Origin: Oscillospiraceae bacterium
Lineage (GTDB): Bacteria > Bacillota_A > Clostridia > Oscillospirales > Oscillospiraceae
Assembly (NCBI GenBank): GCA_017398105.1
Contig: JAFQHF010000188.1
Coordinates: 1-27,965, forward strand
DNA length: 27,965 nt
Reading direction: 5' to 3'
Shown: positions 14,403 through 22,569 of the stretch, one piece after another
Numbering within the stretch: position 1 is the stretch's first letter
Layout of the letters: every line of letters begins with the position of its first letter
Notes under the pieces: model-generated
Told to the model about the DNA's origin: nothing
Seen by the model: the letters and a program-made list of their open reading frames with translations, nothing else
The model's database searches: none
Program-made: the position numbers and the translations under genes

Positions 14403-15494
14403 ATGTTTTGGTACATATCAGCCCTTGTTCTGTCTATGCTGTTTGCATCTGCGGCGCAGAACCTGAAGGGAAAAAGCAATCTTGATGTAGACGGCGGCAC
14501 ATTTTATTTTCGCGGCACGTATCTGTGCATGATGGTTCTGGCATTTCTGCCCTTTTTTACCGTGGCAGCGCTGCGGCGGGAAGTGGGCACGGACTGGCCG
14601 ATCTATCTGGACTATTATCACTGGATCAATGCCGGGACGAAACAGTTTTCCGAGCCGCTCTTTAATTTCATAAACAAGATCGTGGGCTGGTGCACAGGGG
14701 ATTTCCAGTGGCTGGTGGTTGTGGTTGCCTTTTTGTCCTATTTCTTCCTGTTCAAGGCGATCAGCCAGCAATCCATCTCCATGCCCCTGTCTCTGCTTGT
14801 CTTCTTTATCAGCAGCTCGTTTTTTGCTTCCATGAACCAGCTGCGGCAGGCAGTATCCATGCCCATTATGCTGTATGCATACAAATATGTCCGGGACAAA
14901 AAGCCGCTCCGGTATTTGTTCTGGTGCCTCGCGGCATCCTGCATCCATGCCAGCTCGCTGGTCTACATACCGCTCTATTTTGTGGCAAGGATCAGGCCGA
15001 CTCTCCGGCGGTATGTGATGAGCTTCGGGATTTGCGTCATCACGCTTCCCGTGCTGCATATGATCGCGGAGGCGTTGATCGGACTTTCCAGATATGCCTG
15101 GTATTTCACCAGTGTGTTCAATGCCGGCAGTGAAGCGAACAATTTTTATCTGCTGGGCTTTTTGTTCCAGTCGGCCATGTTTATCCTCATGGCGTATTAC
15201 CGCTTTGCCTCACAGACCGAAGATCCGGTATATGACGGAATGCTGAACTGCTATTTCCTCTCGGTGATCGCGCTGCTGTTTACCCCGGTGCTTTCTCAGG
15301 TGCTGCGGGTCAGCCAGTGCTTCGGCTATTGCCAGATCCTTCTGGTGCCGCGGATGATCGACCGTGAAAAAGATCCCACCCGGCGCATCGTGCTGTATAT
15401 GCTGATCGTCGGAATGTATACGGCGAAGCTGCTCTACGATACCTATTATCTGGGATGGAACGGCGTCATTCCCTATCAGACCATCTTCGGATGA
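14403..15494 (+). CDS. EpsG-family polysaccharide polymerase (Wzy-like)
   Basis: The product is a 363-residue polytopic membrane protein with about ten predicted helices. It matches the EpsG family. The characteristic early segment AALRREVGTDWPIYLDYYHW and the following EPLFNFIN and QLRQAVSMPIMLYAYKY are visible. EpsG proteins are thought to polymerise lipid-linked repeat units on the outer membrane face, as Wzy does. It is preceded by AGAGGA and starts at ATG 14403; longer forms would overlap the GT2 gene. It sits directly between the glycosyltransferases and the flippase, as expected for a Wzx/Wzy-dependent locus. Confidence 0.88.
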   Translation: MFWYISALVLSMLFASAAQNLKGKSNLDVDGGTFYFRGTYLCMMVLAFLPFFTVAALRREVGTDWPIYLDYYHWINAGTKQFSEPLFNFINKIVGWCTGDFQWLVVVVAFLSYFFLFKAISQQSISMPLSLLVFFISSSFFASMNQLRQAVSMPIMLYAYKYVRDKKPLRYLFWCLAASCIHASSLVYIPLYFVARIRPTLRRYVMSFGICVITLPVLHMIAEALIGLSRYAWYFTSVFNAGSEANNFYLLGFLFQSAMFILMAYYRFASQTEDPVYDGMLNCYFLSVIALLFTPVLSQVLRVSQCFGYCQILLVPRMIDREKDPTRRIVLYMLIVGMYTAKLLYDTYYLGWNGVIPYQTIFG

Positions 15495-15513
15495 TAACAG
15501 GAGCAGACCGACC

Positions 15514-16944
15514 ATGAATGATAAGGTAAGGCAATTCCTCAAAAACATCATCGGCGCTGTGGGCGCCAATGTGGTCAGACTGTTGATCTCGGTAATGCTG
15601 ACGCTGCTTCTGCCCAAGCTGATGGGGCAGGAGCAATACAGCTACTGGCAGCTGTATCTGTTCTATGGTACGTATCTTGCCTATTCCTCTTTGGGCTGGT
15701 GCGAGGGCGTTACGCTGAAGTATGGCGGCGCCCACTATGCCGAGCTGAACAAGCCGCTGATCATCGGACAGATCTGGATGCTGTTCGGCTATGAGCTGCT
15801 GTTTTTCTGCGGTCTGTGGCTGCTGATCTCCCTTCTGGAGATCGAGACGGTCAAATATATTCTGCTTTTGCTGGCGTGCGCATCTGCGGTGTTTGATATC
15901 ATACGCTATATGGTCCAGTCGGTTCTGCATACGGTGAACCGTATCCAGGAGTATGTGCGTATTTTGATGCTGGAGCGGCTGCTGTTTGCGGCGTTTGCCG
16001 CCGCAGTCTTGCTGCTGGGCTTTGATTCGGCCCTGGCGCTGATCTTCTCTGAGATCCTCGCCCGGTTCCTCAGTATGCTGTACAGCTTCTGGGTCATCCG
16101 GGACATGGTATGCACCCGCCCGGCAGGCAGGAGGGATATCCTGCGGGAGGCAAAAAGTGAGATCTCCATTGGCTGCAGGCTGCTGTGGGCGCTGCTTGCC
16201 GGTCAGCTTGTCATCGGCATCATCCGTTTTGCCATCGAGCAGAAATGGGGCACGCTGCAATTCGGGCAGATATCTCTGACCATCAGCCTGTCCAGCATGG
16301 TGGTGTCCTGTGTTTCGGCGATCAGCGTGGTGATCTTCCCCATGATCAGGCGTATGCGCGAGGATCAGATGGAGCGGATCTATACGCCGACCCGGACGCT
16401 GATGAGCGTGGGGATCTGGGGCATGCTGCTGTTTTTTGCACCCTTCAAATGGGTTATGTCCCAATGGATTCCCCAGTACGCAGGGGCGCTTGACTATCTG
16501 GCGCTGCTGCTGCCCCTGTGCCTGTATGAGTCCCGTACGGCAATGCTGACGACAACATACCTGAAAGCCTATCGGGAGGAAAAAAATATTCTGAAGGCGA
16601 ATGCCGCATCTGTTGCGCTGAGCGCTCTGGCTGCTGCTGTGACGGTGTTTGCGGCGGAGAATCTGACGCTGGCTGTCCTGTCCATTTCGCTGCTGTGCAT
16701 GGCGAAGGCCTACATGACGGAAGCGTATGTGTGCCGCCATCTTACGTTTCCGCTTTTGCGGGAACTGCTGACAGAAGCCGCCATGACGGCATTGTTTATG
16801 CTGAGCGGCTGGTACGGAAGCTTCCTGACGGCCATGGGCCTGTATGCCCTTGGATATGGGATTTACCTGCTGCTGGAGCGCCGGCTTGTGCTGGAGGGAA
16901 TCCGGCTGCTGAAATCGGAAATGAGGGGAGAACATGGAAAATAA
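15514..16944 (+). CDS. Wzx-type oligosaccharide flippase
   Basis: The product has 476 residues with 12-14 predicted transmembrane helices and belongs to the polysaccharide transporter (PST/MATE-like) superfamily. The N-terminus (ANVVRLLISVMLTLLLPKLM) has the usual first helix of such flippases, and YSYWQLYLFYG follows. It should move the undecaprenyl-linked repeat unit across the membrane. AGGAGC at 15498-15503 precedes the ATG. The last 11 bases overlap the next gene. No second flippase or ABC exporter is present, so export depends on this gene. Confidence 0.85.
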   Translation: MNDKVRQFLKNIIGAVGANVVRLLISVMLTLLLPKLMGQEQYSYWQLYLFYGTYLAYSSLGWCEGVTLKYGGAHYAELNKPLIIGQIWMLFGYELLFFCGLWLLISLLEIETVKYILLLLACASAVFDIIRYMVQSVLHTVNRIQEYVRILMLERLLFAAFAAAVLLLGFDSALALIFSEILARFLSMLYSFWVIRDMVCTRPAGRRDILREAKSEISIGCRLLWALLAGQLVIGIIRFAIEQKWGTLQFGQISLTISLSSMVVSCVSAISVVIFPMIRRMREDQMERIYTPTRTLMSVGIWGMLLFFAPFKWVMSQWIPQYAGALDYLALLLPLCLYESRTAMLTTTYLKAYREEKNILKANAASVALSALAAAVTVFAAENLTLAVLSISLLCMAKAYMTEAYVCRHLTFPLLRELLTEAAMTALFMLSGWYGSFLTAMGLYALGYGIYLLLERRLVLEGIRLLKSEMRGEHGK

Positions 16945-17935
16945 GAGAAATGCGCTGGTCGATGCAGCCCGTGTTGCAGCGGCGGTCGGAATCATCCTGA
17001 GCCATGTGGACATGGCCGGTTACGGTGCGGCGGGCATCCTTCTGGGCCAGTTTCTGTCGGTGCGCTTTTCTCTTATGTTCTTTCTGGCAGTCATCGGTTT
17101 TTATGTGGAAAAATCCTGTCAGGCCGGGAAAAATCCCATCATCAAGCGTGTTTGCTCCCTGGCACGGAGCTATGGGGTATGGTCCGGTGTCTATCTTGCG
17201 CTGAGCTTTGTGATGGTCGTTTTGATTCAGAAAGAGCCCCTGGGGCAGTTTCTGATCAGCAAGGTGAAAAGCCTTTTCTTTTCCGGGTCGTACTATCATT
17301 TCTGGTTTTATCCGGCGGTCATCTATGGGCTGCTGTTCATCGGCGGGATGAAAAAGCTGCTGGGCGGCCGTGCGATCCGGTTCCTGCTGCCCCTGGCTGC
17401 GCTGCTGTATGCTGTGGGCCTGCTGGGAACGGGATATCTGCCCATCGGGCAGCAGATCCCCGGTCTTCGCAGCCTGTATGGTATGGAAACTTTTAATGAT
17501 ATGATGCATCTGTTCTTCCTGGGATTCCCGGCAGTGGTCTTTGGCATGGCTGCGGCGCAGAAAGACAGGCGCTGCAACGGGTTCGTACTTCTGGCGGCCG
17601 CAGCTGCATATCTGGCAGAATCCATGATTCTTTGCCTGCACCTGGGCTGGCGGGAAAATCCGCAGATGCTGATCAGCACGCCGCTGCTGACGGCGGCGTT
17701 CCTGCATTGGGCGCAAAACAGCAGCCTGGCAGCAGGAAAGGTAAACCATGCCCTGTGCAGAGTGGTTTCTGCGGGCATGTATAATGTTCACCCGCTGTTT
17801 CTGGCAGTTTTTGCCGTGATACTGCCCGGTCTGGACGGGCTTGGGGCATTTGCGCTGTGCGTGCTGTGCTCTGTCTGCTTTGGCTGGGCGCTCTATTGCC
17901 TGAGAAACGTAAGATTCTTTGCGTTGTTTGTATAA
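16934..17935 (+). CDS. Acyltransferase-3 family membrane protein (first copy)
   Basis: The product has 333 residues with about ten transmembrane helices. The start NALVDAARVAAAVGIILSH is the first helix of acyltransferase-3 (OafA/WecH/ExoZ-like) proteins, with the conserved histidine at H24. Such enzymes add acetyl or other short acyl groups to surface sugars. The gene overlaps the flippase by 11 bases, with GAGGGGAG as binding site, so it is cotranslated. It is one of two consecutive acyltransferase-3 genes. The two are only distantly similar, suggesting different acceptors rather than recent duplication. Confidence 0.82.
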   Translation: MENKRNALVDAARVAAAVGIILSHVDMAGYGAAGILLGQFLSVRFSLMFFLAVIGFYVEKSCQAGKNPIIKRVCSLARSYGVWSGVYLALSFVMVVLIQKEPLGQFLISKVKSLFFSGSYYHFWFYPAVIYGLLFIGGMKKLLGGRAIRFLLPLAALLYAVGLLGTGYLPIGQQIPGLRSLYGMETFNDMMHLFFLGFPAVVFGMAAAQKDRRCNGFVLLAAAAAYLAESMILCLHLGWRENPQMLISTPLLTAAFLHWAQNSSLAAGKVNHALCRVVSAGMYNVHPLFLAVFAVILPGLDGLGAFALCVLCSVCFGWALYCLRNVRFFALFV

Positions 17936-17950
17936 AAGGGGGGATGCAGC

Positions 17951-18961
17951 ATGGAAAGAAAATCGAATGTCAATATGGTCATGTTTGACTTTGCAAAGGG
18001 ACTGGCCATGCTGGCGGTTGTGTTTATCCACAGCGGAGCGGTTGCGGAGCACGATACGTATCCGGTGGTTTTGATCCGCTCTGTTGTTGTGGCGGTTTTC
18101 TTCATGGCAAGCGGATTCTGGCTGCGAAAGCGAAAGGTAAAGACAGGCATCCGGCTTGCGGCGCAGCAGCTGCTGATCCCATATGCCGTAACGCTGGGGA
18201 TCATCCTGGTGATCGGCTTTGTGCACCGGCTGCTGACCCGGGATCTGCAGGATTATCTGGAGCTGTTTTTGCTGCCGGTGCTGAAGCGCGGCGCAGGTCC
18301 CCGGACCGGTGCACTGTGGTTTTTGGTGGCCACGTTCCAGACCTGGTGCATGTATTATCTGCTGATGCGCCTGAAGGATGCCCGGCTGCGGTTCGCACTG
18401 GTGATCCTCGGCGCCGTGGTCGGCATGGGACTTCTGCCGATCCATGACTATACTTACCTGCTCCCCCAGTCTCTGCTGATGCTGCCGTATATCTACGGCG
18501 GTTACTGGATTCGGGAAAAGGGACTGTTCGACAAGGAAGTTCCGGCCTGGCTGCTGATCGTAATGTCGGTTCCCGCGCTGGTGCTGGCTGCCTTCGGCAA
18601 GATCGATGTGATCATGGACACAGCGGACTTCGGCATTCTCAACATCGCCGCACAGCTGCTGTTCGGGTATGCGCTGATCTACGTTACGCTGCTGATCAAT
18701 GCAAAGCAATGGAAATGGACCGAATGGATCATGCAGATCGGGCGGCATTCTCTGTGGGTGCTGTGTATCCATTCCATCGAAATGTCCGTATTCCCCTGGA
18801 GCATCCTGTGGCGGTTTGCTGCACCGGAATCGGTGGCGGGCATCCTGGCGCATTTTGTCCTGCGCAGTGTGGGAATCCTCGTCGGATGCCTGGCGCTGCG
18901 AAAGGGACAGCGTGTGCTTCATAAACGGAAAAAGCAGCGCAGCAAGAAAAAGAATGGATGA
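17951..18961 (+). CDS. Acyltransferase-3 family membrane protein (second copy)
   Basis: The product has 336 residues with about ten transmembrane helices. The first helix carries FDFAKGLAMLAVVFIH with the conserved histidine at H27, typical of acyltransferase-3. The middle segment TGALWFLVATF also fits the family. The C-terminus is strongly basic and lysine-rich, so it is cytoplasmic. It follows the first acyltransferase by 15 bases and overlaps the ligase gene by 8 bases. Close coupling to an acyl-activating enzyme and a carrier protein suggests it may use a carrier-bound acyl donor rather than acetyl-CoA; this is inference. Confidence 0.82.
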   Translation: MERKSNVNMVMFDFAKGLAMLAVVFIHSGAVAEHDTYPVVLIRSVVVAVFFMASGFWLRKRKVKTGIRLAAQQLLIPYAVTLGIILVIGFVHRLLTRDLQDYLELFLLPVLKRGAGPRTGALWFLVATFQTWCMYYLLMRLKDARLRFALVILGAVVGMGLLPIHDYTYLLPQSLLMLPYIYGGYWIREKGLFDKEVPAWLLIVMSVPALVLAAFGKIDVIMDTADFGILNIAAQLLFGYALIYVTLLINAKQWKWTEWIMQIGRHSLWVLCIHSIEMSVFPWSILWRFAAPESVAGILAHFVLRSVGILVGCLALRKGQRVLHKRKKQRSKKKNG

Positions 18962-20384
18962 GAAGACAATGACGATACTGAAAACCATAAAACAAGCAAT
19001 TGCCGGACGTGAGGATCAGATCGGTTTTTCCTACGGCCTGGGCCGGCGATATGCGGAAAAGACCTGGGGCGAATTTTACCGGGATGTGTGTGCCCTGATC
19101 CCCTTTTACAAAGGCTGCGGCCATAAGTTTGTGGGAATCATGACGGCCAACGGATATTTATTGATGGTACATTCCTATGCCGCCATCAGCGCAGGCTGCG
19201 CTGCCGCGGTGGTCGATCCTGTGCTGTACACCCCTGACGTATCCGCGATGCTGGACAATGCCGATACCCAGCTGCTGCTGGTGGATGGGGATCTGACCGA
19301 CGTAGTGGAAGAGATGCGGGAGCTTTCTCCCGGGCGGCAGGTGATGCTTTTCCCTGAACCGGGTGAGCGCATGGACGAAGAAGCTTCGGAGGAGGGTATG
19401 CATATTTGCTTTACCTCCGGAACCTCCCACTTGAGCAAGCCTGTTCTGATTTCCCAGCAGGCGCTGATCGAAACGGCGGCTTCCTTTGAACGCGCGCTCA
19501 ACGGCACTGCCGGGGACGATACCTATCTCCCCCTGTCTGCAAGCCATATCTTCGCCTACACCACAACGCTGGCGCTGCTGATGCGGGGCGCGAAGATCTG
19601 CTATGGACGCGGCATCCGGTATACGGAAAAGGATCTTGCCTACTATCATCCGGGCCTGGTGGTCACGGTGCCCGGTCATATGCGCAGCATTCTGGAGGCA
19701 AAAGCCATTGCGCGCTATCCGAAATATTTCGCGGTGGGCGGCAGTCTGTGCACCCAGGAAAATTTTGAACGGGCCGCTGCGGCCGGAATCACGGTTCAGG
19801 TGGTCTACGGTACAACGGAAACCATCGGCCCTGCCACGATTTCCGACCGGGACGGAAGCAGCCGGGGCATGCGGTGCATGGACGATAAGCAGATGCATCT
19901 GACGGAAGACCGGGAGATCCTGATCGCAGGAGACCTGATGGAGGGATATTACCGCCGGGAAGAAGCCACAGCCGAGGTGCTGAAGGACGGCTGGTATCAT
20001 ACCGGAGACATCGGCTATCTGGATGAAGAAAACCGCCTGTTCATCGAAGGCCGTATCCGGGACATTATCGTCACCGAAAACGGCGAAAAGATCAACTGCA
20101 ATGAGGTGGATGAAAAGCTCTACGGTATGCCCGGCAGCCTTGAGCTGGCGGTGTTTGAGGTCGAGGGACGGATGCTGGCGGCTGTGGTGCCGGAAAACGA
20201 AACTGTGACCCAGGCACAGCTGGAACGGGAAATCGGCAGATACAACGCCACACAGCCCTTCTCACGCCGGGTCGTGCAGGTCTGGCGCAGAGAGGAGAAG
20301 CTGCCCCGTACCCTGGTGGGAAAGCTCAAGCGGGCTGCTCTGACAAAAGAGTGGATGGAAAGATTTGAAAATACGCAGCAATAA
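18954..20384 (+). CDS. ANL-superfamily acyl/aminoacyl-activating ligase
   Basis: The product has 476 residues and is an adenylate-forming enzyme. The phosphate loop FTSGTSHLSKPV (about 152-164), VYGTTE (Y285 to E289), the hinge region GWYHTGDIGYLDEENRLFIE and the catalytic lysine K457 in LVGKLKR are all present. It should activate a carboxylic acid as an acyl-adenylate and pass it to a thiol. The acyl carrier protein encoded 13 bases later is the obvious acceptor, as in the DltA/DltC pair. The substrate (fatty, hydroxy or amino acid) is not evident. ATG 18954 overlaps the previous gene by 8 bases; ATG 18969 is an alternative. Longer forms would run deep into the acyltransferase gene. Confidence 0.87.
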   Translation: MDEKTMTILKTIKQAIAGREDQIGFSYGLGRRYAEKTWGEFYRDVCALIPFYKGCGHKFVGIMTANGYLLMVHSYAAISAGCAAAVVDPVLYTPDVSAMLDNADTQLLLVDGDLTDVVEEMRELSPGRQVMLFPEPGERMDEEASEEGMHICFTSGTSHLSKPVLISQQALIETAASFERALNGTAGDDTYLPLSASHIFAYTTTLALLMRGAKICYGRGIRYTEKDLAYYHPGLVVTVPGHMRSILEAKAIARYPKYFAVGGSLCTQENFERAAAAGITVQVVYGTTETIGPATISDRDGSSRGMRCMDDKQMHLTEDREILIAGDLMEGYYRREEATAEVLKDGWYHTGDIGYLDEENRLFIEGRIRDIIVTENGEKINCNEVDEKLYGMPGSLELAVFEVEGRMLAAVVPENETVTQAQLEREIGRYNATQPFSRRVVQVWRREEKLPRTLVGKLKRAALTKEWMERFENTQQ

Positions 20385-20397
20385 AGGAGAATTGGGT

Positions 20398-20613
20398 ATG
20401 CTGGAAAAATTGATTGAGATCATTCGTGATGTGTGCGAGATCGAGGAGGAGATCACCCCGGAAAGCCGGTTTGTAGAGGATTTTGGCCTTTCCTCTCTGG
20501 ATATGTTCCGGCTGATCACGGAGGTGGAGGAGAGCTTTGATGTTTCCATCAATACGCGCAGGCTGCAGAAGATCCTCGTTGTGGCTGATCTGATGGAAGA
20601 GCTGGAAAAGTAA
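20398..20613 (+). CDS. Acyl carrier protein
   Basis: The product is a 71-residue acidic four-helix carrier protein. The phosphopantetheine attachment region reads FGLSSLDMF with S33 as the modified serine. The usual aspartate before it is S32, so a standard DSL motif is absent, which may narrow the range of phosphopantetheinyl transferases that recognise it. AAAGGAGA (20383-20390) is ideally placed before the ATG. Thirteen bases separate it from the ligase gene, and a glycosyltransferase follows 11 bases later. It is therefore an integral part of the polysaccharide operon rather than the housekeeping fatty-acid carrier. Confidence 0.88.
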   Translation: MLEKLIEIIRDVCEIEEEITPESRFVEDFGLSSLDMFRLITEVEESFDVSINTRRLQKILVVADLMEELEK

Positions 20614-20624
20614 GGAAGTTACTT

Positions 20625-21743
20625 ATGATCAGAGTATTACAGGAAGTTGCCACCATGGATGCCGGAGGCGTTGAGAGACTTCTGTATGACTATTATACCA
20701 ATCTCGACAATGGGAAAATCGCTTTTGACTTTGTGATCTTTGATCGTGACAGGGAAGGCATCTTTGAAGCGCCTTTGAAAGAAAAGGGCTGCCGCATTCA
20801 TTGTGTTCCCCGGATCAGGGGCCTGGGTCTGCGTTACATGCGGGCCCTGTGGAAGGTCCTTAAGGAGGGGGATTATCAGGTGGTGCATGCCCACCGCGGT
20901 TCGCGCAGTTTCTTTGTTCTGCTGCTTGCCTGGGCGGCCGGTGTCCCTGTGCGCATTGTTCATTCGCATATCGCCTTTGAGCCGGATAAAAATATCATCA
21001 AGCACCTGAAGACTGCGGTTTTCAAGCGGCTTTGCCGTATTTTTGCCACCGATCTCTTTGCCTGTGGTGATGATGCCGCCCGCTTTATGTGGGGAACCTC
21101 TGATCCGGAAAAAGTGCGCAAGATGACCAATGCCATTGATACCAAACGCTTTCACCAGGCCCTGACGGCAAGAGAGGAAATGCGCAGAAGTCTGGGCATC
21201 GGCGATGCGTTTGTTCTTGGCACCGTTGCCCGTATCGATGTGCAGAAGAATCCGATGTATCTGCTGAAGATCGCCCGGGCGGTGCAGCAAAGCGGAAAGA
21301 ATGCCGTCCTGCTGATGGTCGGTACAGGCCCTATGGAGCAGGAAGTAAAGCAACGGGCCCAGGAAATGGGCCTGGACGGCTTTGTGCGGTTTCTGGGTGT
21401 CAGGAAGGATATTCCGGAATTGCTGGCCGCCATGGATCTGTTTGTGCTGCCTTCACTGTTTGAAGGACTGCCCGTTACTCTGATCGAGACCCAGGCCAGC
21501 GGCCTGCCTGCTTTGGTTTCCGACCGGGTGACAGAAGAAATGGACAAGGCGGGCCTGATCCGCTTCCTTCCCCTGGATGAGGATGTCTCATGCTGGACCG
21601 GCGCCATTATGGACGCCGCTGTCAACGAAAACCGGGCCGCTTATGCCGGGAAGATGCTTGCTGCCGGATACGACATTTCCGACCAGGCCCACAAACTCGG
21701 CGCATTCTATCTTCAAGCGTATTCCGACAGAAAGGATCGGTGA
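20625..21743 (+). CDS. GT4-family glycosyltransferase
   Basis: The product has 372 residues and a GT-B fold. The N-terminus MIRVLQEVATMDAGGVERLL has the glycine-rich acceptor-side loop typical of EpsF/CapM-like GT4 enzymes. GTVARIDVQKNP and the E280-x7-E288 pair in FEGLPVTLIE form the donor site. VHAHRGSRS and IVHSHIAFEPD are additional family segments. It transfers a sugar onto the lipid-linked repeat unit. AAGGAAG precedes the ATG. The SGNH hydrolase follows after 7 bases. Confidence 0.9.
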   Translation: MIRVLQEVATMDAGGVERLLYDYYTNLDNGKIAFDFVIFDRDREGIFEAPLKEKGCRIHCVPRIRGLGLRYMRALWKVLKEGDYQVVHAHRGSRSFFVLLLAWAAGVPVRIVHSHIAFEPDKNIIKHLKTAVFKRLCRIFATDLFACGDDAARFMWGTSDPEKVRKMTNAIDTKRFHQALTAREEMRRSLGIGDAFVLGTVARIDVQKNPMYLLKIARAVQQSGKNAVLLMVGTGPMEQEVKQRAQEMGLDGFVRFLGVRKDIPELLAAMDLFVLPSLFEGLPVTLIETQASGLPALVSDRVTEEMDKAGLIRFLPLDEDVSCWTGAIMDAAVNENRAAYAGKMLAAGYDISDQAHKLGAFYLQAYSDRKDR

Positions 21744-21750
21744 GAAAGAT

Positions 21751-22506
21751 ATGTCAACGTTACCGCGCCATCCCCGGCGCAAGCGGATATTCCTTTTGGT
21801 GCTGTGTCTTCTTACGGCAGCTGCGGCTGTGATAATGCTTCGGAACAACCGGGTGAAGGCATGTATCGGCGGCGATCAATCCTTTTCCGTGCTGATCCTG
21901 GGCGACAGCCAAATGGCCGGTGCAGGCTGGGACGGAGGCTATGCGAACTGCCTTTCGGAAACCTATCCCAATGCAACGGTAGTCAATCTGGCCCAGAACG
22001 GAAGCTGCCTGGCAAACGGCGACATCCAGGCGCAGTGGGAATATTTCCTGGCAGAAGCTTCCTTCATGCCCGACTTTGTTCTGATGGACGGCGGTATCAA
22101 TGATCTGCCCTATCTGCAAAGAGAAGAATTTCGGGATACCGGATTGCCCCTGGTGAGCAATGCGCTGACATCTCTGTTCGAACAGATCCATGAGGCAAAT
22201 CCGGACACCCGCATCCTTTATGTTCTGATGCCCCCGCTTGAAGAATGGAAGGATTCCGAAGCCGGCCCTCCTTCCTATCAGATTCAGGAAGACTACTGGA
22301 AGAAGCTGAACATCCTTGCAAGCGGATATACGTATGTAACGGTGCTGGATCTGTTCTCCCTGAATCCCTTCAGCTATCCCTGCGTGGATTGTTACCATAA
22401 GAATTTGGCAGACAGCATTCACCTGAGTGAAGCAGGATACAGAAAAACATTCGAATATATCAACAATGCTCTTGTGCCCCATCTGGCGCTGCAGCCGGAG
22501 GAATGA
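21751..22506 (+). CDS. SGNH/GDSL-family hydrolase, membrane-anchored
   Basis: The product has 251 residues. An N-terminal positively charged stretch and one hydrophobic helix (about 13-29) anchor it, with the catalytic domain outside. SGNH blocks are present: GDSQ with nucleophile S53, the AQNGSCLANGD segment, GGIND with N117 and D118, and D221-S-I-H224 as the catalytic Asp/His. Such enzymes add or remove O-acyl groups on extracellular sugars. In this context it could be the partner of the acyltransferase-3, ligase and carrier genes, comparable in position (not in sequence) to DltD. The start at 21751 avoids a long overlap with the glycosyltransferase; its ribosome binding site is modest. Confidence 0.87.
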   Translation: MSTLPRHPRRKRIFLLVLCLLTAAAAVIMLRNNRVKACIGGDQSFSVLILGDSQMAGAGWDGGYANCLSETYPNATVVNLAQNGSCLANGDIQAQWEYFLAEASFMPDFVLMDGGINDLPYLQREEFRDTGLPLVSNALTSLFEQIHEANPDTRILYVLMPPLEEWKDSEAGPPSYQIQEDYWKKLNILASGYTYVTVLDLFSLNPFSYPCVDCYHKNLADSIHLSEAGYRKTFEYINNALVPHLALQPEE

Positions 22507-22569
22507 CCCTGTGCCGGCCCCCGGCATTTGGGCTGGATGGCCGTCACAAGAAAAGAAGGAGCAATTAAC

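Noticed and set aside
15466..18988. Two long - strand frames opposite the flippase and acyltransferase genes
   Set aside because: Their translations are Gln/His/Arg-rich with no domain pattern, whereas the + strand frames encode typical polytopic membrane proteins.
18954..22506. A genuine dlt (D-alanylation) operon
   Set aside because: There is no MBOAT-type DltB, the ligase and SGNH protein lack the context and order of DltA and DltD, and the genes are embedded among glycosyltransferases.
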